A stretch of 64,000 nucleotides of DNA from Terriglobus sp. TAA 43 (GCF_000800015.1 NZ_JUGR01000003.1:124001-188000), one strand, 5' to 3'; counted from the stretch's first letter, positions 51,917 through 61,791 are shown. Translations and numbers: made by a program. Notes: generated from the sequence alone by a model not told the origin.

Positions 51917-52750
51917 CTACCTTCCCTCCCCCGTGCGATGAAAGTCGACGCGCTGTTTGCCAATCGCCAGGTAGCCGTCGTCGATCTGTTTGGGGATCGT
52001 GTAGAGGCCACTCGCGAAGTCGAAGTTGATGAGCGAAGGCTTCTTGTCTTTCACCTCGTAAAGCGCCGGCGTCTCCTGAAACTGGCCGCGCAGATAGGTG
52101 AACCTCTCATCACGCCAAATCTGTTGCAGGCCGAGTTCCTTCCCTTTCTTCTCATCCCAGGTAAAGTCGAAGTGCAGCGAACGCGGATATTGGCTACGGT
52201 AGGTTTCTTCCTTGGCCTCTTCGGCCCTGACTGCAGTGACTTGAGCAGCCCGTGCGGCAGCAATCTCCAACCTGGCTCTATCGAGCTCTGCCGCGGGCAC
52301 AAACACTGGCAACTGGGTTAGCTTGTCTCTGGCCGCTCGTTCGCCAGGCTCTATAAGGACTTTCGAATCGTAATGGCTGTCCCCTTCACCGGAGACCTCT
52401 CGCAACTGCAATGTGTACTCGTTGCCATGATCGGAGACGATATGAATATCCGTCGTTGCATTCGGCGTCTTTGGTTTCACACTGATGAAACGTGAAGCAA
52501 CGTGTCCTCCATCAAAGGCCCAGTCCACCGTGTCCCCAGCAAAGACATTCGCTACCTTCTCTTCGGCCGGCAACACAATCAATGTCGATTGCAGCAAGCC
52601 TGCACGGATCGTGGGTGGAGTCTGCGACTCCAGAACAGTGACCGTGCGCGATGCGTTGGGCTGAAGCAGCTGCCCGGGTTCTGTCGCGCGCACGGAGACT
52701 GAGGCAAGAGCGAGGTTCAAGGCGACGGCGATAGGAATGAGCGGCTTCAT
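51917..52750 (-). CDS. virB9: VirB9/TrbG-type core complex protein
   Basis: A 277-residue exported protein: signal peptide (IPIAVALNLALASVSVRA), an N-terminal domain with VFAGDTVDWAFDGGHVASRFISVKP, and a C-terminal beta domain (LHFDFTWDEKK; WRDERFTYLRG; YLAIGKQRVDFHRTGEGR) typical of VirB9/CagX. It builds the outer-membrane ring with VirB10. Its ATG overlaps the virB4 stop as ATGA. Confidence 0.9.
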   Translation of the reverse strand: MKPLIPIAVALNLALASVSVRATEPGQLLQPNASRTVTVLESQTPPTIRAGLLQSTLIVLPAEEKVANVFAGDTVDWAFDGGHVASRFISVKPKTPNATTDIHIVSDHGNEYTLQLREVSGEGDSHYDSKVLIEPGERAARDKLTQLPVFVPAAELDRARLEIAAARAAQVTAVRAEEAKEETYRSQYPRSLHFDFTWDEKKGKELGLQQIWRDERFTYLRGQFQETPALYEVKDKKPSLINFDFASGLYTIPKQIDDGYLAIGKQRVDFHRTGEGR

Positions 52751-55143
52751 GCTTCCAGTCCTTTCTCAAATGGCGACACTGTTTCACCCACAGCAAAGCG
52801 GGCGATGCCCTCGGTGAGTCCGTATTTTGCGATGAGGTTTGATCTTCGCACTCGGTCTTTCGGTTTGGTGGAGAACGCCGCATAACTCCGACTGTCAAGG
52901 TTCAAGCGAATCACTTTCGTGAGTCCGTCGCGGCGTATATAAAGCGCCTCACGATCCTGCAGGCTCTCAAATAGCGACAGCTGTTGCTCGTTCATTTTGA
53001 AGAGCTCGGCGTATCGCTTGCGATTGAACGTGGCATCCCGAAGAAATAGGAAAGACGTGCACGAGTTGACGATGCTGTCGGCATTCGCGCCCAGATCTTC
53101 TACCGATTGGCCGATCATCGTGACGCCACCCAGATTCTTACGAACGGTCTTAATCGAAGCCAGCGCTGCTTCGAGAAGTTGGCGGTTCTTCATCGAAGAG
53201 AAGATCTCTTCAATGAGGATGTGTTTCGGGACACCGAGATTATCAGGGTTGAAGAGAACATCGTTGATGCATCGCAGTAACCAGACCATCAGCGGCTCGA
53301 TCAGGTCGGCATATTGCGCATTGTTCACACCCTGGAAGTCGAAGCATTGGATACGAGATAACCAGAGACTGTCCTCCACGTTGTCGAAGATCGCGCTGTA
53401 GACACCACGGCCCACCCACTTGGACAGGTAGCGGTCTAGTTTCTTGGGCAGATAGAGATTCGACAGACGGCGGTTCGATGGATCCAGGAGATACATGTCC
53501 CGCACGGCTTTGTGGATCACGTCATCGTCTTCTGGCTCTAACGCGGCGCCACCGTTGCTGAGGAGTAACTTGATGAAGCTGTAAAGGAACTGGATGTTGC
53601 TCTCGGTTGGCTCGAGTGTGAATGGGTTCACACGAGGACCATCTTTGGCGATTCGGTCGACACGACCGCCGTAGAGTTCGACCACACTCTCATAGCTGCC
53701 GCCGATGTCGAAGATGTAGGTGAAGCCACCGTACTTCTGTTCGTGCGCGATCGTGAGATTGCCCGTCACTGACTTGCCGCTGCCAGTGGGCCCGAGTATG
53801 AGTTGCACGCGAACGCCATCTACATACGCGTCCTGAAAGAACGGCGTCCCTGTCCGTGTTTCGAAGACGTTCAGATACTCGGCATCGAGATCCTCGGAAT
53901 GCGCATGCCCCAGGCTCGGTGCGAAAATGGAGGACAATCGTGCGTGATGGTCTTCACCAAGCCACAGAGGGAAGACATTGAATTTCCCATTGCCCGGAAA
54001 CATCGCGTAGAACGCGGAGAGATTCCCTAAGGTCTCTTCCATGATTTGCGCGCGGGCTTCGACGAAGACACGATGCACCGATGGAGAGATAGCGTGCAAC
54101 TGGCTAAGGCTGCGCGTAGCGACAAGCAGCCTCACAGAATATTCTCCCTGGGCTTTCTTATCCAAAGAACGAATCACTTCACCCAGATCATCGACGGCGA
54201 CGTTCGCGGCCTTCGCCCCGGCTCCTGTGTCAAGCGAGGCTGTGTCTCTGCCGGCCATCACGCGAGACAACACGCCCACTTTGAAGAAGCTGATGAACTT
54301 CTCCTGTTGGTCAATCTCATGGCGGGCAGTCGCCGAAGACTTCGGCCGCCAGGTCGAACAAAGGATGCTGTCACAGTCGAGTCCTAGCAGGCTCGAGAAC
54401 AGGCAGGGTCGTGAGGCTTCGGGTGTGGTTTTCAGCGAATACATCTGCACGAAGCGCTTCCCAACGCGCAGGTGATCGTTCTCCCAGGAAACGGCACTCT
54501 GTACGATGTTCCGATCAACTCCGAGACCGGATGTGAGTTGTGATGGTTCAGCCCAATCTTCAAGGTTGAAGAGATAGCTGAAAAACTGGAACGCCTGTTG
54601 TTTGTCGAGCCCACACAGTCCAATCAGGCTGGTGAGATTGCCAACAAGGAGGCTCGCGGATTTTTCGAGCTCAACCAGCATGCGAGAAGTGACTTCGGCA
54701 TGTTCCGGTGGCTTGTGCTTGAAAGATCCCGCCGTAGGTGGCTCCAATGTCAGGCACCAGTGCAGGTCGATACGACGGAAGCTTGCTGACGTCTCGAGGA
54801 AATGGAGACGGTCATCTACGAAGGCCTGTGTGACGGGATTGCCATAGGTTTTCTGTCGCGGGAGAGCGAACCCAGAACGCACACGCGTGTATTGGTAGAG
54901 GCAGGCGCCATCCGGTAGGCCACGTAACGCGCCCTCGATCATGCGGAGATGAGAATCCAGCTCTTGATCTGTCAGTCCTTCTTCGTCCAGTCCGGACAGG
55001 GAGAAGAGACATCCGTAGCCACCACTCTTCAATGCGAAGATGTGGTCGTTCACGAAGCGTGCAATCGGAACGATGCTGCACGCCGCGCCCGCTTTCGCGA
55101 ACCATGGAACCGATCGGATCTGCTCAGTGTTTGCGCGGGTCAT
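52747..55143 (-). CDS. virB4: VirB4/TrbE-type secretion ATPase
   Basis: A 798-residue ATPase of the type IV secretion machine. The C-terminal RecA-like half contains Walker A GPTGSGKSVTGNL and Walker B-like HILIEEIFSSMKN, with GVTMIGQSVEDLG as the sensor region. The N-terminal half (GGYGCLFSLSGLDEEGLTD) is the CagE/TrbE domain. Length is typical. It overlaps virB3 at its start by 20 bases and virB9 at its end by 4. Confidence 0.93.
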   Translation of the reverse strand: MTRANTEQIRSVPWFAKAGAACSIVPIARFVNDHIFALKSGGYGCLFSLSGLDEEGLTDQELDSHLRMIEGALRGLPDGACLYQYTRVRSGFALPRQKTYGNPVTQAFVDDRLHFLETSASFRRIDLHWCLTLEPPTAGSFKHKPPEHAEVTSRMLVELEKSASLLVGNLTSLIGLCGLDKQQAFQFFSYLFNLEDWAEPSQLTSGLGVDRNIVQSAVSWENDHLRVGKRFVQMYSLKTTPEASRPCLFSSLLGLDCDSILCSTWRPKSSATARHEIDQQEKFISFFKVGVLSRVMAGRDTASLDTGAGAKAANVAVDDLGEVIRSLDKKAQGEYSVRLLVATRSLSQLHAISPSVHRVFVEARAQIMEETLGNLSAFYAMFPGNGKFNVFPLWLGEDHHARLSSIFAPSLGHAHSEDLDAEYLNVFETRTGTPFFQDAYVDGVRVQLILGPTGSGKSVTGNLTIAHEQKYGGFTYIFDIGGSYESVVELYGGRVDRIAKDGPRVNPFTLEPTESNIQFLYSFIKLLLSNGGAALEPEDDDVIHKAVRDMYLLDPSNRRLSNLYLPKKLDRYLSKWVGRGVYSAIFDNVEDSLWLSRIQCFDFQGVNNAQYADLIEPLMVWLLRCINDVLFNPDNLGVPKHILIEEIFSSMKNRQLLEAALASIKTVRKNLGGVTMIGQSVEDLGANADSIVNSCTSFLFLRDATFNRKRYAELFKMNEQQLSLFESLQDREALYIRRDGLTKVIRLNLDSRSYAAFSTKPKDRVRRSNLIAKYGLTEGIARFAVGETVSPFEKGLEA

Positions 55144-55387
55144 AGTAGCTCTTTTGGTTGAGGCTGAGTCCCCAAAGCTGAAACATCTTCGGGTGTTTGC
55201 GGATGATGAGCCATGCAGCGATTGCCAACGTGGGAAATGCCATCATGGCCAGCAGACGAAGCCCAACGAGGAAAACCGTAATGCAGACGAATACGATCGC
55301 CATCCATGCCGTGAGGTCCAGACCGAGTTTGGCTCGCGGACGGTTCAATGCCTGATTGATTGCTTGCGGCTCTCCTCGACGGGACAT
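55124..55387 (-). CDS. virB3: VirB3/TrbD-type protein
   Basis: An 87-residue membrane protein. It has NRPRAKLGLDLTAWMAIVFVC as the VirB3 N-terminal pattern and two hydrophobic segments (MAIVFVCITVFLVGL; AMMAFPTLAIAAWLII), ending in SYYDPRKH. The ATG at 55387 has GGAGGT upstream. It lies between virB2 and virB4, its usual place; the larger open frame upstream is not homologous. Confidence 0.82.
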   Translation of the reverse strand: MSRRGEPQAINQALNRPRAKLGLDLTAWMAIVFVCITVFLVGLRLLAMMAFPTLAIAAWLIIRKHPKMFQLWGLSLNQKSYYDPRKH

Positions 55388-55401
55388 CGCAGATGTACCT
55401 C

Positions 55402-55770
55402 CTACATCTGCTGCCCGGTGAGCGAGCCAATCCAACCAGCTCCCCAGCCGAGCACACCGGCGCCAAAGAGCGCACCAAAGAGACCAGGAATTGCATCTTG
55501 AAATCGTCCAGACATCATGCGAATGCCGGCGAATATCAAGCCCCCCAAACAGATAACTGCCCCGGCATACATGGCAAACGTTTTGAACGTTCCCATCAAG
55601 GTCTGTGCGCCGGAGAAATCCATCGTTCCTTGTGCGTGTGCGATTCCGGCACATCCGGAAGCAACGAGAAGGGGTAAAAGAGTGCGGTAACACTCACGAA
55701 GGTTCCTCAACATACGTTGTCTAAAGCGGTGTGAGTGAAGGAAACGAACGATACGAAGTCTGTGATTCAT
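55402..55770 (-). CDS. virB2: VirB2/TrbC-type major pilin
   Basis: A 122-residue prepilin. It has a long leader with a hydrophobic signal (TLLPLLVASGCAGIAHAQ, cleaved after AHA) and a mature pilin of two helices (FKTFAMYAGAVICLGGLIFAGI and GLFGALFGAGVLGWGAGWIG, about 20 residues each). The ATG at 55770 is chosen for its perfect GGAGGT ribosome site; an ATG seven codons earlier is possible. It is the first gene of the virB operon, which runs leftwards to virB11. Confidence 0.85.
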   Translation of the reverse strand: MNHRLRIVRFLHSHRFRQRMLRNLRECYRTLLPLLVASGCAGIAHAQGTMDFSGAQTLMGTFKTFAMYAGAVICLGGLIFAGIRMMSGRFQDAIPGLFGALFGAGVLGWGAGWIGSLTGQQM

Positions 55771-55878
55771 AGGCACCTCCATCGACTCCATGCAGTCGAG
55801 ATATGCCTGAAGATTAGGAAGAGCTGGACATGCCGTCCAATACGTCTTTGCTATCGGGGGATAGCTGCTTCGTATCGG

Positions 55879-56916
55879 TCATGCGCATTTGCCGCGCTTC
55901 CCTTCCATTGCATCGAGGAGATTCAGCTGTGTGGAAACAGTCTTTTCCGGTTGCGGAAGCCGCCGCATTGCGGTCGATGTTGCATGACCATTTGAGACCC
56001 GACTCGGAGAGCCTTGCACTCTCGATAGGCCCAGGTTTCTCTTCAATCTCTTGACGAGTAACGGCAACGACTTGGAATGCGTATCGCGGCGATAGATAAT
56101 GGCCATGTCAACCGTCCACGAGACTCCCGCAACCGGACGCGTGGTGAGCACATCGTCGAGAGTTGTTCCTTCTCGCAGTAGGGCGATGCCATATCCCTCT
56201 CGTACAAGAGACTGCAACTCGGATGGATGCGTAGCACACGAGTACTCTCTGATCTGGATACCGGCATCCGTGAAGAGTTCCAGCAAACGTTCATGCGCCT
56301 CCGGATGTCGATCGGGATGGAACAGGACCGACAGCCGTTCCTGAAGATCGTGCGGTTTAATCGCCAGCTTTATTGCCAATGGATCGTCGCGTCGAAGACA
56401 ACACACCAACCGGTCACTTCGCAATAGCTCAACTCGGAGGTCAGGATGCTCAATGGGCAGCGTAACCAGTGCGGCGTCCAGACTTCTCTCCAGCACTTCC
56501 TTGCCGAGTTGCACGGTATCGCCGTGACTGAGACGGATCTGACAAGCGGGAGCAATCTCTTTCTGCAGAGCACACAAGTCACGAAACAAGATCGGATCGG
56601 CAAGCGAGGTGTATCCCAGATGCAAGGAACCGAGTTCACCGCGTTCGAGCGCCATCAGAGTATCAATCACCTCTTGCCTCGTCTCAAGGAGAAAGCGAGC
56701 GAGGGTCATGAACGCCATACCGGTTTCTGTAATGCGGATGCGGCCGCTCTTCGTCTTTCGATAGAGGCGAATCGATGCATTCTCTTGAAACTGTCGCGCC
56801 TGCACACTGAGGTTTGGTTGTGCCGTGCGAAGATCTTCCGCCGCAGCCCGAAACCCCTGCTTCTCGAGGATTGCGAGAAGGTATCGGAAGTGCCTGAATT
56901 CGGCCCAATCGTACAT
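55879..56916 (-). CDS. LysR family transcriptional regulator
   Basis: A 345-residue LysR-type regulator. The N-terminal winged helix is FRHFRYLLAILEKQGFRAAA...AQPNLSVQARQFQENAS (residues ~7-50); the C-terminal ligand-binding domain includes LGSLHLGYTSLADPILF and LVREGYGIALLREG. A basic C-terminal extension (RVQGSPSRVSNGHATSTAMRR) goes beyond the usual ~300 residues. It is the gene just upstream of the virB2 start, on the same strand, so it could regulate conjugation; it also faces the pao genes divergently. Confidence 0.9.
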   Translation of the reverse strand: MYDWAEFRHFRYLLAILEKQGFRAAAEDLRTAQPNLSVQARQFQENASIRLYRKTKSGRIRITETGMAFMTLARFLLETRQEVIDTLMALERGELGSLHLGYTSLADPILFRDLCALQKEIAPACQIRLSHGDTVQLGKEVLERSLDAALVTLPIEHPDLRVELLRSDRLVCCLRRDDPLAIKLAIKPHDLQERLSVLFHPDRHPEAHERLLELFTDAGIQIREYSCATHPSELQSLVREGYGIALLREGTTLDDVLTTRPVAGVSWTVDMAIIYRRDTHSKSLPLLVKRLKRNLGLSRVQGSPSRVSNGHATSTAMRRLPQPEKTVSTQLNLLDAMEGKRGKCA

Positions 56917-57329
56917 TCGTTCAGTCGTCCCGTTTTAACGTGCGTTGCGCGGTAGGAGAGGCGGAGAACGGACAGATGGCGAACTTGTGGATCTTCTTTG
57001 ATCGTTACAGAGCGTCGCCGGATTTTACGTATCGGGCGCGACAACGGCCAAATTTACGCGGGCATTTTTCCTCAGGAACGACCATCACCAGATTCGTGCA
57101 CCAACAAAACCCGAACGGCAGCTGGGAATCTGCATAAATCACAGCCGTTCTAACATCTGGATAGAAGCCGTTCCACACCACAACACCGTAACCAACTCGG
57201 TAGTTATCTGCCTATGTACGACAGTCAGAGCCTGTCGAGGACGGAATCAGTCAGGACTGATCACTGGGACGCAAGCTCGGAGGCCTAGCCGCGACTGGAA
57301 ATACAGTAGCAACACTTGTCGTATTTCCA
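56917..57329. other. Intergenic region upstream of the LysR gene
   Basis: About 410 bases with no gene seen. A long frame antisense to the LysR 5' end runs into it but is not homologous to anything I know. It must hold the LysR promoter. Confidence 0.4.
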
Positions 57330-57485
57330 TATTCTTTTGGTAGCTAGCGAGTGGTCCTGGCCGTGGGGTGGGATACCACCGACCTCTCACACATAGCGGA
57401 TACAAGAACCCGAAATTCGTCGAGCACTTCCTGACCATTTGCGCAACGCTCACGCGTGGAGGCGGACCAATCTTCTGTTAGCCAT
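57330..57485 (+). pseudogene. Decayed fatty acid desaturase fragment
   Basis: The plus strand reads, in one frame, F-W-stop-LASGPGRGVGYHRPLTHSGYKNPKFVEHF, then LTICATLTRGGGPIFC-stop. This matches the region around histidine box 1 of the intact desaturase at 13255 ([27 protein letters not shown] in its parts), at both DNA and protein level. In-frame stops lie on both sides, and the N- and C-terminal thirds are missing. It is the remnant of a second desaturase gene. Confidence 0.85.
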
Positions 57486-57785
57486 GAACCCGATCGCTTC
57501 GTTCTCGAGAAATGGCAAACGCAGTCCAGAAGTCACGTTTTGTATGTCCCGCTGTCGAACGTTTTCGCGTGAATATTCATCTAAATAGCGTGCGTGCGAG
57601 TGATCTTGAAGGATGTAACTCGGCAAGTGGCGTAGACCAACGAATGGAAGCGGGGCTAGACTCACGGTCACACAAGGCGGTTACTCACTGCCAGCGCGAT
57701 ATTGAATTGAAGATCTTTGCATTCGCCGCTGTATGGCGCACAAGAAAACCTTGGAACAGAGCAAGCTAAACGAACGGAGGGGACC

Positions 57786-58448
57786 ATGTCGGACCACTCG
57801 GACGAACAAAAGCCGTTAACCGCTATCGAACGCCTAAGCCGTCGTGCGTTCCTCACGCGAGCAGGCGCTGCCGGAGTGGCGACAGCCACAGCCGGTGTTG
57901 CGGCACCTCTCGCCGCCGCAGCCGTCGTCGATTCTGTCTCACAGGCAGCGCAAGCGCTCCATGAGAACTCGATTCCCGGAACGGTTCCGATCACGCTTCG
58001 AGTGAATGGCCAGATGCACAAGGTGGAGATCGATCCGCGTGCGACGGTGCTCGACACACTACGGGAAACGCTCCATCTGACCGGCACGAAAAAAGGCTGC
58101 GACCATGGCCAATGCGGCGCCTGCACGATTCATGTCAACGGCCAGCGTGCCAATAGCTGTCTTCTGTTTGCAGCCATGCAGCAAAACAAAGAGATCACAA
58201 CGATCGAAGGACTCGGTTCACCAGACAAACTGCATCCATTGCAAGCAGCTTTTGTTGAACACGATGGATATCAGTGTGGGTATTGCACCAGCGGACAAAT
58301 TATGAGCGCAGCTGCGATGTTGCGTGAATCATGGGGACCTGCCGACAGTGATGTCAAAGAAGCGCTCTCTGGCAATATCTGTCGTTGCGGAGCGTATCCA
58401 AACATCGTGGCTGCCGTACAGGCTTGCCGTCGTAATGCTACTGCCTAA
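57786..58448 (+). CDS. paoA: PaoA-like 2Fe-2S subunit of aldehyde oxidoreductase, Tat-exported
   Basis: A 220-residue small subunit of a molybdenum hydroxylase (xanthine dehydrogenase family). A Tat motif LSRRAFLTRAG and hydrophobic segment precede the mature part, so the enzyme is probably exported as a folded complex. The first cluster motif is GCDHGQCGACTIHVNGQ with Cys downstream (NSCLL); the second is CGYCTSGQIMSAA and NICRCGAYPNI. GGAGGG precedes the ATG at 57786. First gene of a four-gene rightward operon. Confidence 0.92.
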   Translation: MSDHSDEQKPLTAIERLSRRAFLTRAGAAGVATATAGVAAPLAAAAVVDSVSQAAQALHENSIPGTVPITLRVNGQMHKVEIDPRATVLDTLRETLHLTGTKKGCDHGQCGACTIHVNGQRANSCLLFAAMQQNKEITTIEGLGSPDKLHPLQAAFVEHDGYQCGYCTSGQIMSAAAMLRESWGPADSDVKEALSGNICRCGAYPNIVAAVQACRRNATA

Positions 58449-58461
58449 TTAGGAGCTGAGC

Positions 58462-59466
58462 ATGCACCCATTTGACTTGATCACAGCAGGGTCGGTTCCA
58501 GAAGCAGTCAAAGCGCAAGCCTCTTCGTCGACTGCGCAGCAAGGTGCTCCGGTCCGTTTCATTGCGGGAGGCACCAACCTTGTTGACTACATGAAGCTGA
58601 ACGTCGAGACGCCTCGCCAGCTCGTTGATATCAACAACCTCCCACTCGACACGGTCGAGCCACTCACGGATGGCGGACTCAGAATCGGAGCGCTTGCCCG
58701 CAACAGCGTGGTTGCGAATCATGACGCCGTGAAACAGCGGTATCCCGTCCTGTCACAGGCAATTCTCAGCGGTGCGTCGACACAATTGCGCAACATGGCG
58801 ACGACAGCTGGCAATCTTCTGCAAAAGACGCGGTGTGTGTATTACCGCGATACGGCATTCGGGTGTAACAAACGCGAGCCCGGAACTGGATGTCCAGCCA
58901 TTGGCGGCCATAATCGGATGCTGGCAATACTCGGCACCAGCGACCAGTGCATTGCGACCAATCCCTCGGATCAGAATGTTGCGCTAACAGCTCTTGAAGC
59001 GGTCATCCACATCACGGGTAGCAAAGGCGACAGGACAGTACCGATTACGCAGTTCTATCTCTTGCCAGGCACGACACCAAATCGTGAGACGGTGCTTGAG
59101 CCTGGAGATCTGATCACCTATATCTCTCTTCCCGCTCCGATACCTGGGTCGAAGGGTTACTATCTCAAGCTGCGTGATCGCGCCTCCTATGAATTTGCAC
59201 TCTCCTCGGCGGCGGTCATTTTGAAAACGACGAATGGTCATATCGACTTCATCCGTGTGGCGCTGGGAGGCGTTGGAACAGTCCCATGGCGAAGCCCGGA
59301 GGCAGAGCATTTTCTGAGAGGCAAGTCTCCCACGTCGGCGAATTTCCGCGCAGCAGCGGATGCGGCATTACGCGACGCAAAACCACAGTCGCAAAATGGT
59401 TTCAAGATCGAGCTAGCGAAACGTTGTTTGACGCATGCGCTGACGCAAGCAGTGGCGCAGGCCTGA
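58462..59466 (+). CDS. paoB: PaoB-like FAD-binding subunit
   Basis: A 334-residue FAD subunit. FAD motifs: FIAGGTNLVDYMKL and GASTQLRNMATTAGNLLQ. The four-Cys insertion TRCVYYRDTAFGCNKREPGTG...CPAIGGHN...DQCIATNPSD closely matches the PaoB-type [4Fe-4S] site. The C-terminal CO-dehydrogenase flavoprotein domain includes LRDRASYEFALSSAAVIL. It passes electrons between the Mo site, Fe-S centres and acceptor. The start is 13 bases after paoA. Confidence 0.92.
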   Translation: MHPFDLITAGSVPEAVKAQASSSTAQQGAPVRFIAGGTNLVDYMKLNVETPRQLVDINNLPLDTVEPLTDGGLRIGALARNSVVANHDAVKQRYPVLSQAILSGASTQLRNMATTAGNLLQKTRCVYYRDTAFGCNKREPGTGCPAIGGHNRMLAILGTSDQCIATNPSDQNVALTALEAVIHITGSKGDRTVPITQFYLLPGTTPNRETVLEPGDLITYISLPAPIPGSKGYYLKLRDRASYEFALSSAAVILKTTNGHIDFIRVALGGVGTVPWRSPEAEHFLRGKSPTSANFRAAADAALRDAKPQSQNGFKIELAKRCLTHALTQAVAQA

Positions 59467-59479
59467 CGGGAGATGAGCG

Positions 59480-61765
59480 ATGGCACAACATAAAGAACAG
59501 CTACCGCAGCAGCAACCGATCACGAAAAGCAGCGTCATCGGTGTTGCCACACCACGTATTGACGGCCCCCTCAAAACCACGGGCAAGGCCATGTACTCTT
59601 CAGATCATCATTTCCCTGAACTGGTATATGCGTGGCCCGTCACGGCTACCGTCAGCAGTGGCACGATTCAAGAGATGGACATAGCAGTCGCCGAGAAGAT
59701 GCCAGGTGTAATCGCGGTCTATTCCCACGAAACCCTGGGGCCTTTGTATCGAACCCCGCCTGCTGCCGGCTTCAGCATGATTGTCGATGAACGACGGCCT
59801 CCTTTAGAGGACAAGGTCGTTCGCTACTACGGTCAATACGTAGCGGTAGCGGTAGCGCAGACGGTAGAACAGGCACGGGCAGCTGCCGAAGCTGTCAAAA
59901 TCCGCTATAACCCAACATCGCTGAGCATCGAAGACAAGCTACTCGGTACCGCTTTGACGACGCCTTCAGCAACTGAAGTAACGAAGCGTGGGAACACTGC
60001 CGATGCTCTGAAGAGCAGTCAAGTCATTCACGACGCTGTTTATAAGATCCCCACGGAAACGCACAATCCCATTGAATTGCACGCTTCCGTCGCGGTTTAT
60101 AAAGACGGCAAGTACACGCTCTATGAAACCTCGCAAGCCGTGGTCAATCATCGCGACGTTATGGCGGCCATGCTTGGAGTACCTCCTGAAAACGTACAGG
60201 TCATCACGCGATTCCTGGGGTCCGGTTTTGGTGGAAAGCTCTGGCCGTGGCCGCATGCACTCTTGGCTGCGGCTTGCTCACGCAATTTAGGTCGGCCCGT
60301 GAAGCTGGTGGTGTCACGCAGCATGATGTTTCAAAGCGTAGGCCATCGTCCGGCGATCGATCAGCGGATACAACTCGCTGCCGACACCACCGGAAAGATG
60401 ACGGCGATCCAGCAGGACTATGTGAACCACACCAGTATGCTGGACGACTACGACGAAGGTTGCGGCGAAGCGACTGGCTTCATCTATTCCTGCCCGAACG
60501 TTTTGGTCACAGGCGGACTTGCGCGTCGTAATGTCGGGACACCAACCTCGATGCGCGGTCCGGGGGCGGTTCCGGGCCTCTACGCTCTGGAATCAGCGAT
60601 GGATGAACTCGCGGTCAAACTGAAAATGGACCCCGTTGAGCTTCGGCTTAAGAATGAGCCCGAGAAAGACGAAAGCACGGGTCTACCTTTCTCATCGCGT
60701 CACCTAAAAGAGTGCTTAACGACCGGGGCAGAAAAGTTTGGTTGGGCGCGCCGCAATCCAGCCATTGGCTCCATGAAGAATGCCGAAGGCATGACGATCG
60801 GCTGGGGTGTAGCTGCTTGCACGTGGATTGCAGCACGAACCGACTCGCAAGCAACAGTTGATCTCTTGGCCGACGGTTCGGCGCGTGTCGTGTGCGGCAC
60901 ACAGGATATTGGCGGTGGAACGTATACGGCCATAGCACAAATCGTCTCGCATGAAACAGGCGTGCCCCTCCATAAAGTGGATGTGGTACTCGGCGACTCC
61001 GCTTTGCCTCCGGGCCCGATCAGTGGAGGCTCTTGGGCTACGGCCTCAGTAACTCCTGCGGTATTGGAAGCGGCACAGAAATCGACGGAAGCGGCACTCG
61101 CGGTCGCGGTCAAGACTCCCGAATCTCCGTTTCACGGCAAGGACGCCAAGACGTTGGAGTATGCGGAGGGTTTCGTTCGAGTCAAGGATCAGCCGTCTAC
61201 ACAGGTCCCTGTCGCTGCTATCGTTCGGATGGCCAAACTGAAGTCCATTAGTGGAGCCGGCAAGTCTCAGGGCACGCTCGGCGATCCGAATCTCAAATTC
61301 TCATTTCATAGTTACGGAGCGCAATTTGCGGAGATTACCTGGCAGCCGGAAATTGCTCGGCTGCGAGTAAGCCGTGTGATGACCGTGATTGATGCAGGAC
61401 GAATGCTGAACCCAAAGGCGGCGCGGAATCAGATCGAAGGCGCGGTCGTTATGGGCGTTGGCATGGCGATGCTTGAGGCCACCGAATATGATCCGAAGTC
61501 TGGTGCACCGATCAACGCGAGCCTTGCTGACTACCTTGTCGCCGTCAGTGCGGATTGCCCGGAGATCGACGTAACATTCCTCGACTATCCCGATTACAAC
61601 CTCAACCCTCTTGGGGCGCGAGGTGTCGGTGAAATCGGTTTGGCAGGGGTCGCAGCGGCGATCACAAACGCCGTCTATCACGCCACAGGAGTTCGGGTGC
61701 GTAATCTTCCAGTTCGCATTGAAGACCTGTTGGGCGTGCATGGGGCGGCTCGACACCAGGCCTAA
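59480..61765 (+). CDS. paoC: PaoC-like molybdopterin-binding catalytic subunit
   Basis: A 761-residue large subunit of a Mo hydroxylase of the periplasmic aldehyde oxidoreductase (PaoABC) type. Landmarks are VIGVATPRIDGPLKTTGKAMY at the start, GSGFGGKLWPWPHALLAA in the middle, GTQDIGGGTYTAIAQI and the C-terminal active-site Glu in GARGVGEIGLAGVAAAI. It oxidises aldehydes to acids, probably for detoxification. Starts 13 bases after paoB. It lacks its own signal peptide and would be carried out by the Tat signal of PaoA. Confidence 0.92.
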   Translation: MAQHKEQLPQQQPITKSSVIGVATPRIDGPLKTTGKAMYSSDHHFPELVYAWPVTATVSSGTIQEMDIAVAEKMPGVIAVYSHETLGPLYRTPPAAGFSMIVDERRPPLEDKVVRYYGQYVAVAVAQTVEQARAAAEAVKIRYNPTSLSIEDKLLGTALTTPSATEVTKRGNTADALKSSQVIHDAVYKIPTETHNPIELHASVAVYKDGKYTLYETSQAVVNHRDVMAAMLGVPPENVQVITRFLGSGFGGKLWPWPHALLAAACSRNLGRPVKLVVSRSMMFQSVGHRPAIDQRIQLAADTTGKMTAIQQDYVNHTSMLDDYDEGCGEATGFIYSCPNVLVTGGLARRNVGTPTSMRGPGAVPGLYALESAMDELAVKLKMDPVELRLKNEPEKDESTGLPFSSRHLKECLTTGAEKFGWARRNPAIGSMKNAEGMTIGWGVAACTWIAARTDSQATVDLLADGSARVVCGTQDIGGGTYTAIAQIVSHETGVPLHKVDVVLGDSALPPGPISGGSWATASVTPAVLEAAQKSTEAALAVAVKTPESPFHGKDAKTLEYAEGFVRVKDQPSTQVPVAAIVRMAKLKSISGAGKSQGTLGDPNLKFSFHSYGAQFAEITWQPEIARLRVSRVMTVIDAGRMLNPKAARNQIEGAVVMGVGMAMLEATEYDPKSGAPINASLADYLVAVSADCPEIDVTFLDYPDYNLNPLGARGVGEIGLAGVAAAITNAVYHATGVRVRNLPVRIEDLLGVHGAARHQA

Positions 61766-61791
61766 GTGAACCAGGGAGGGTTGTTTACAAC

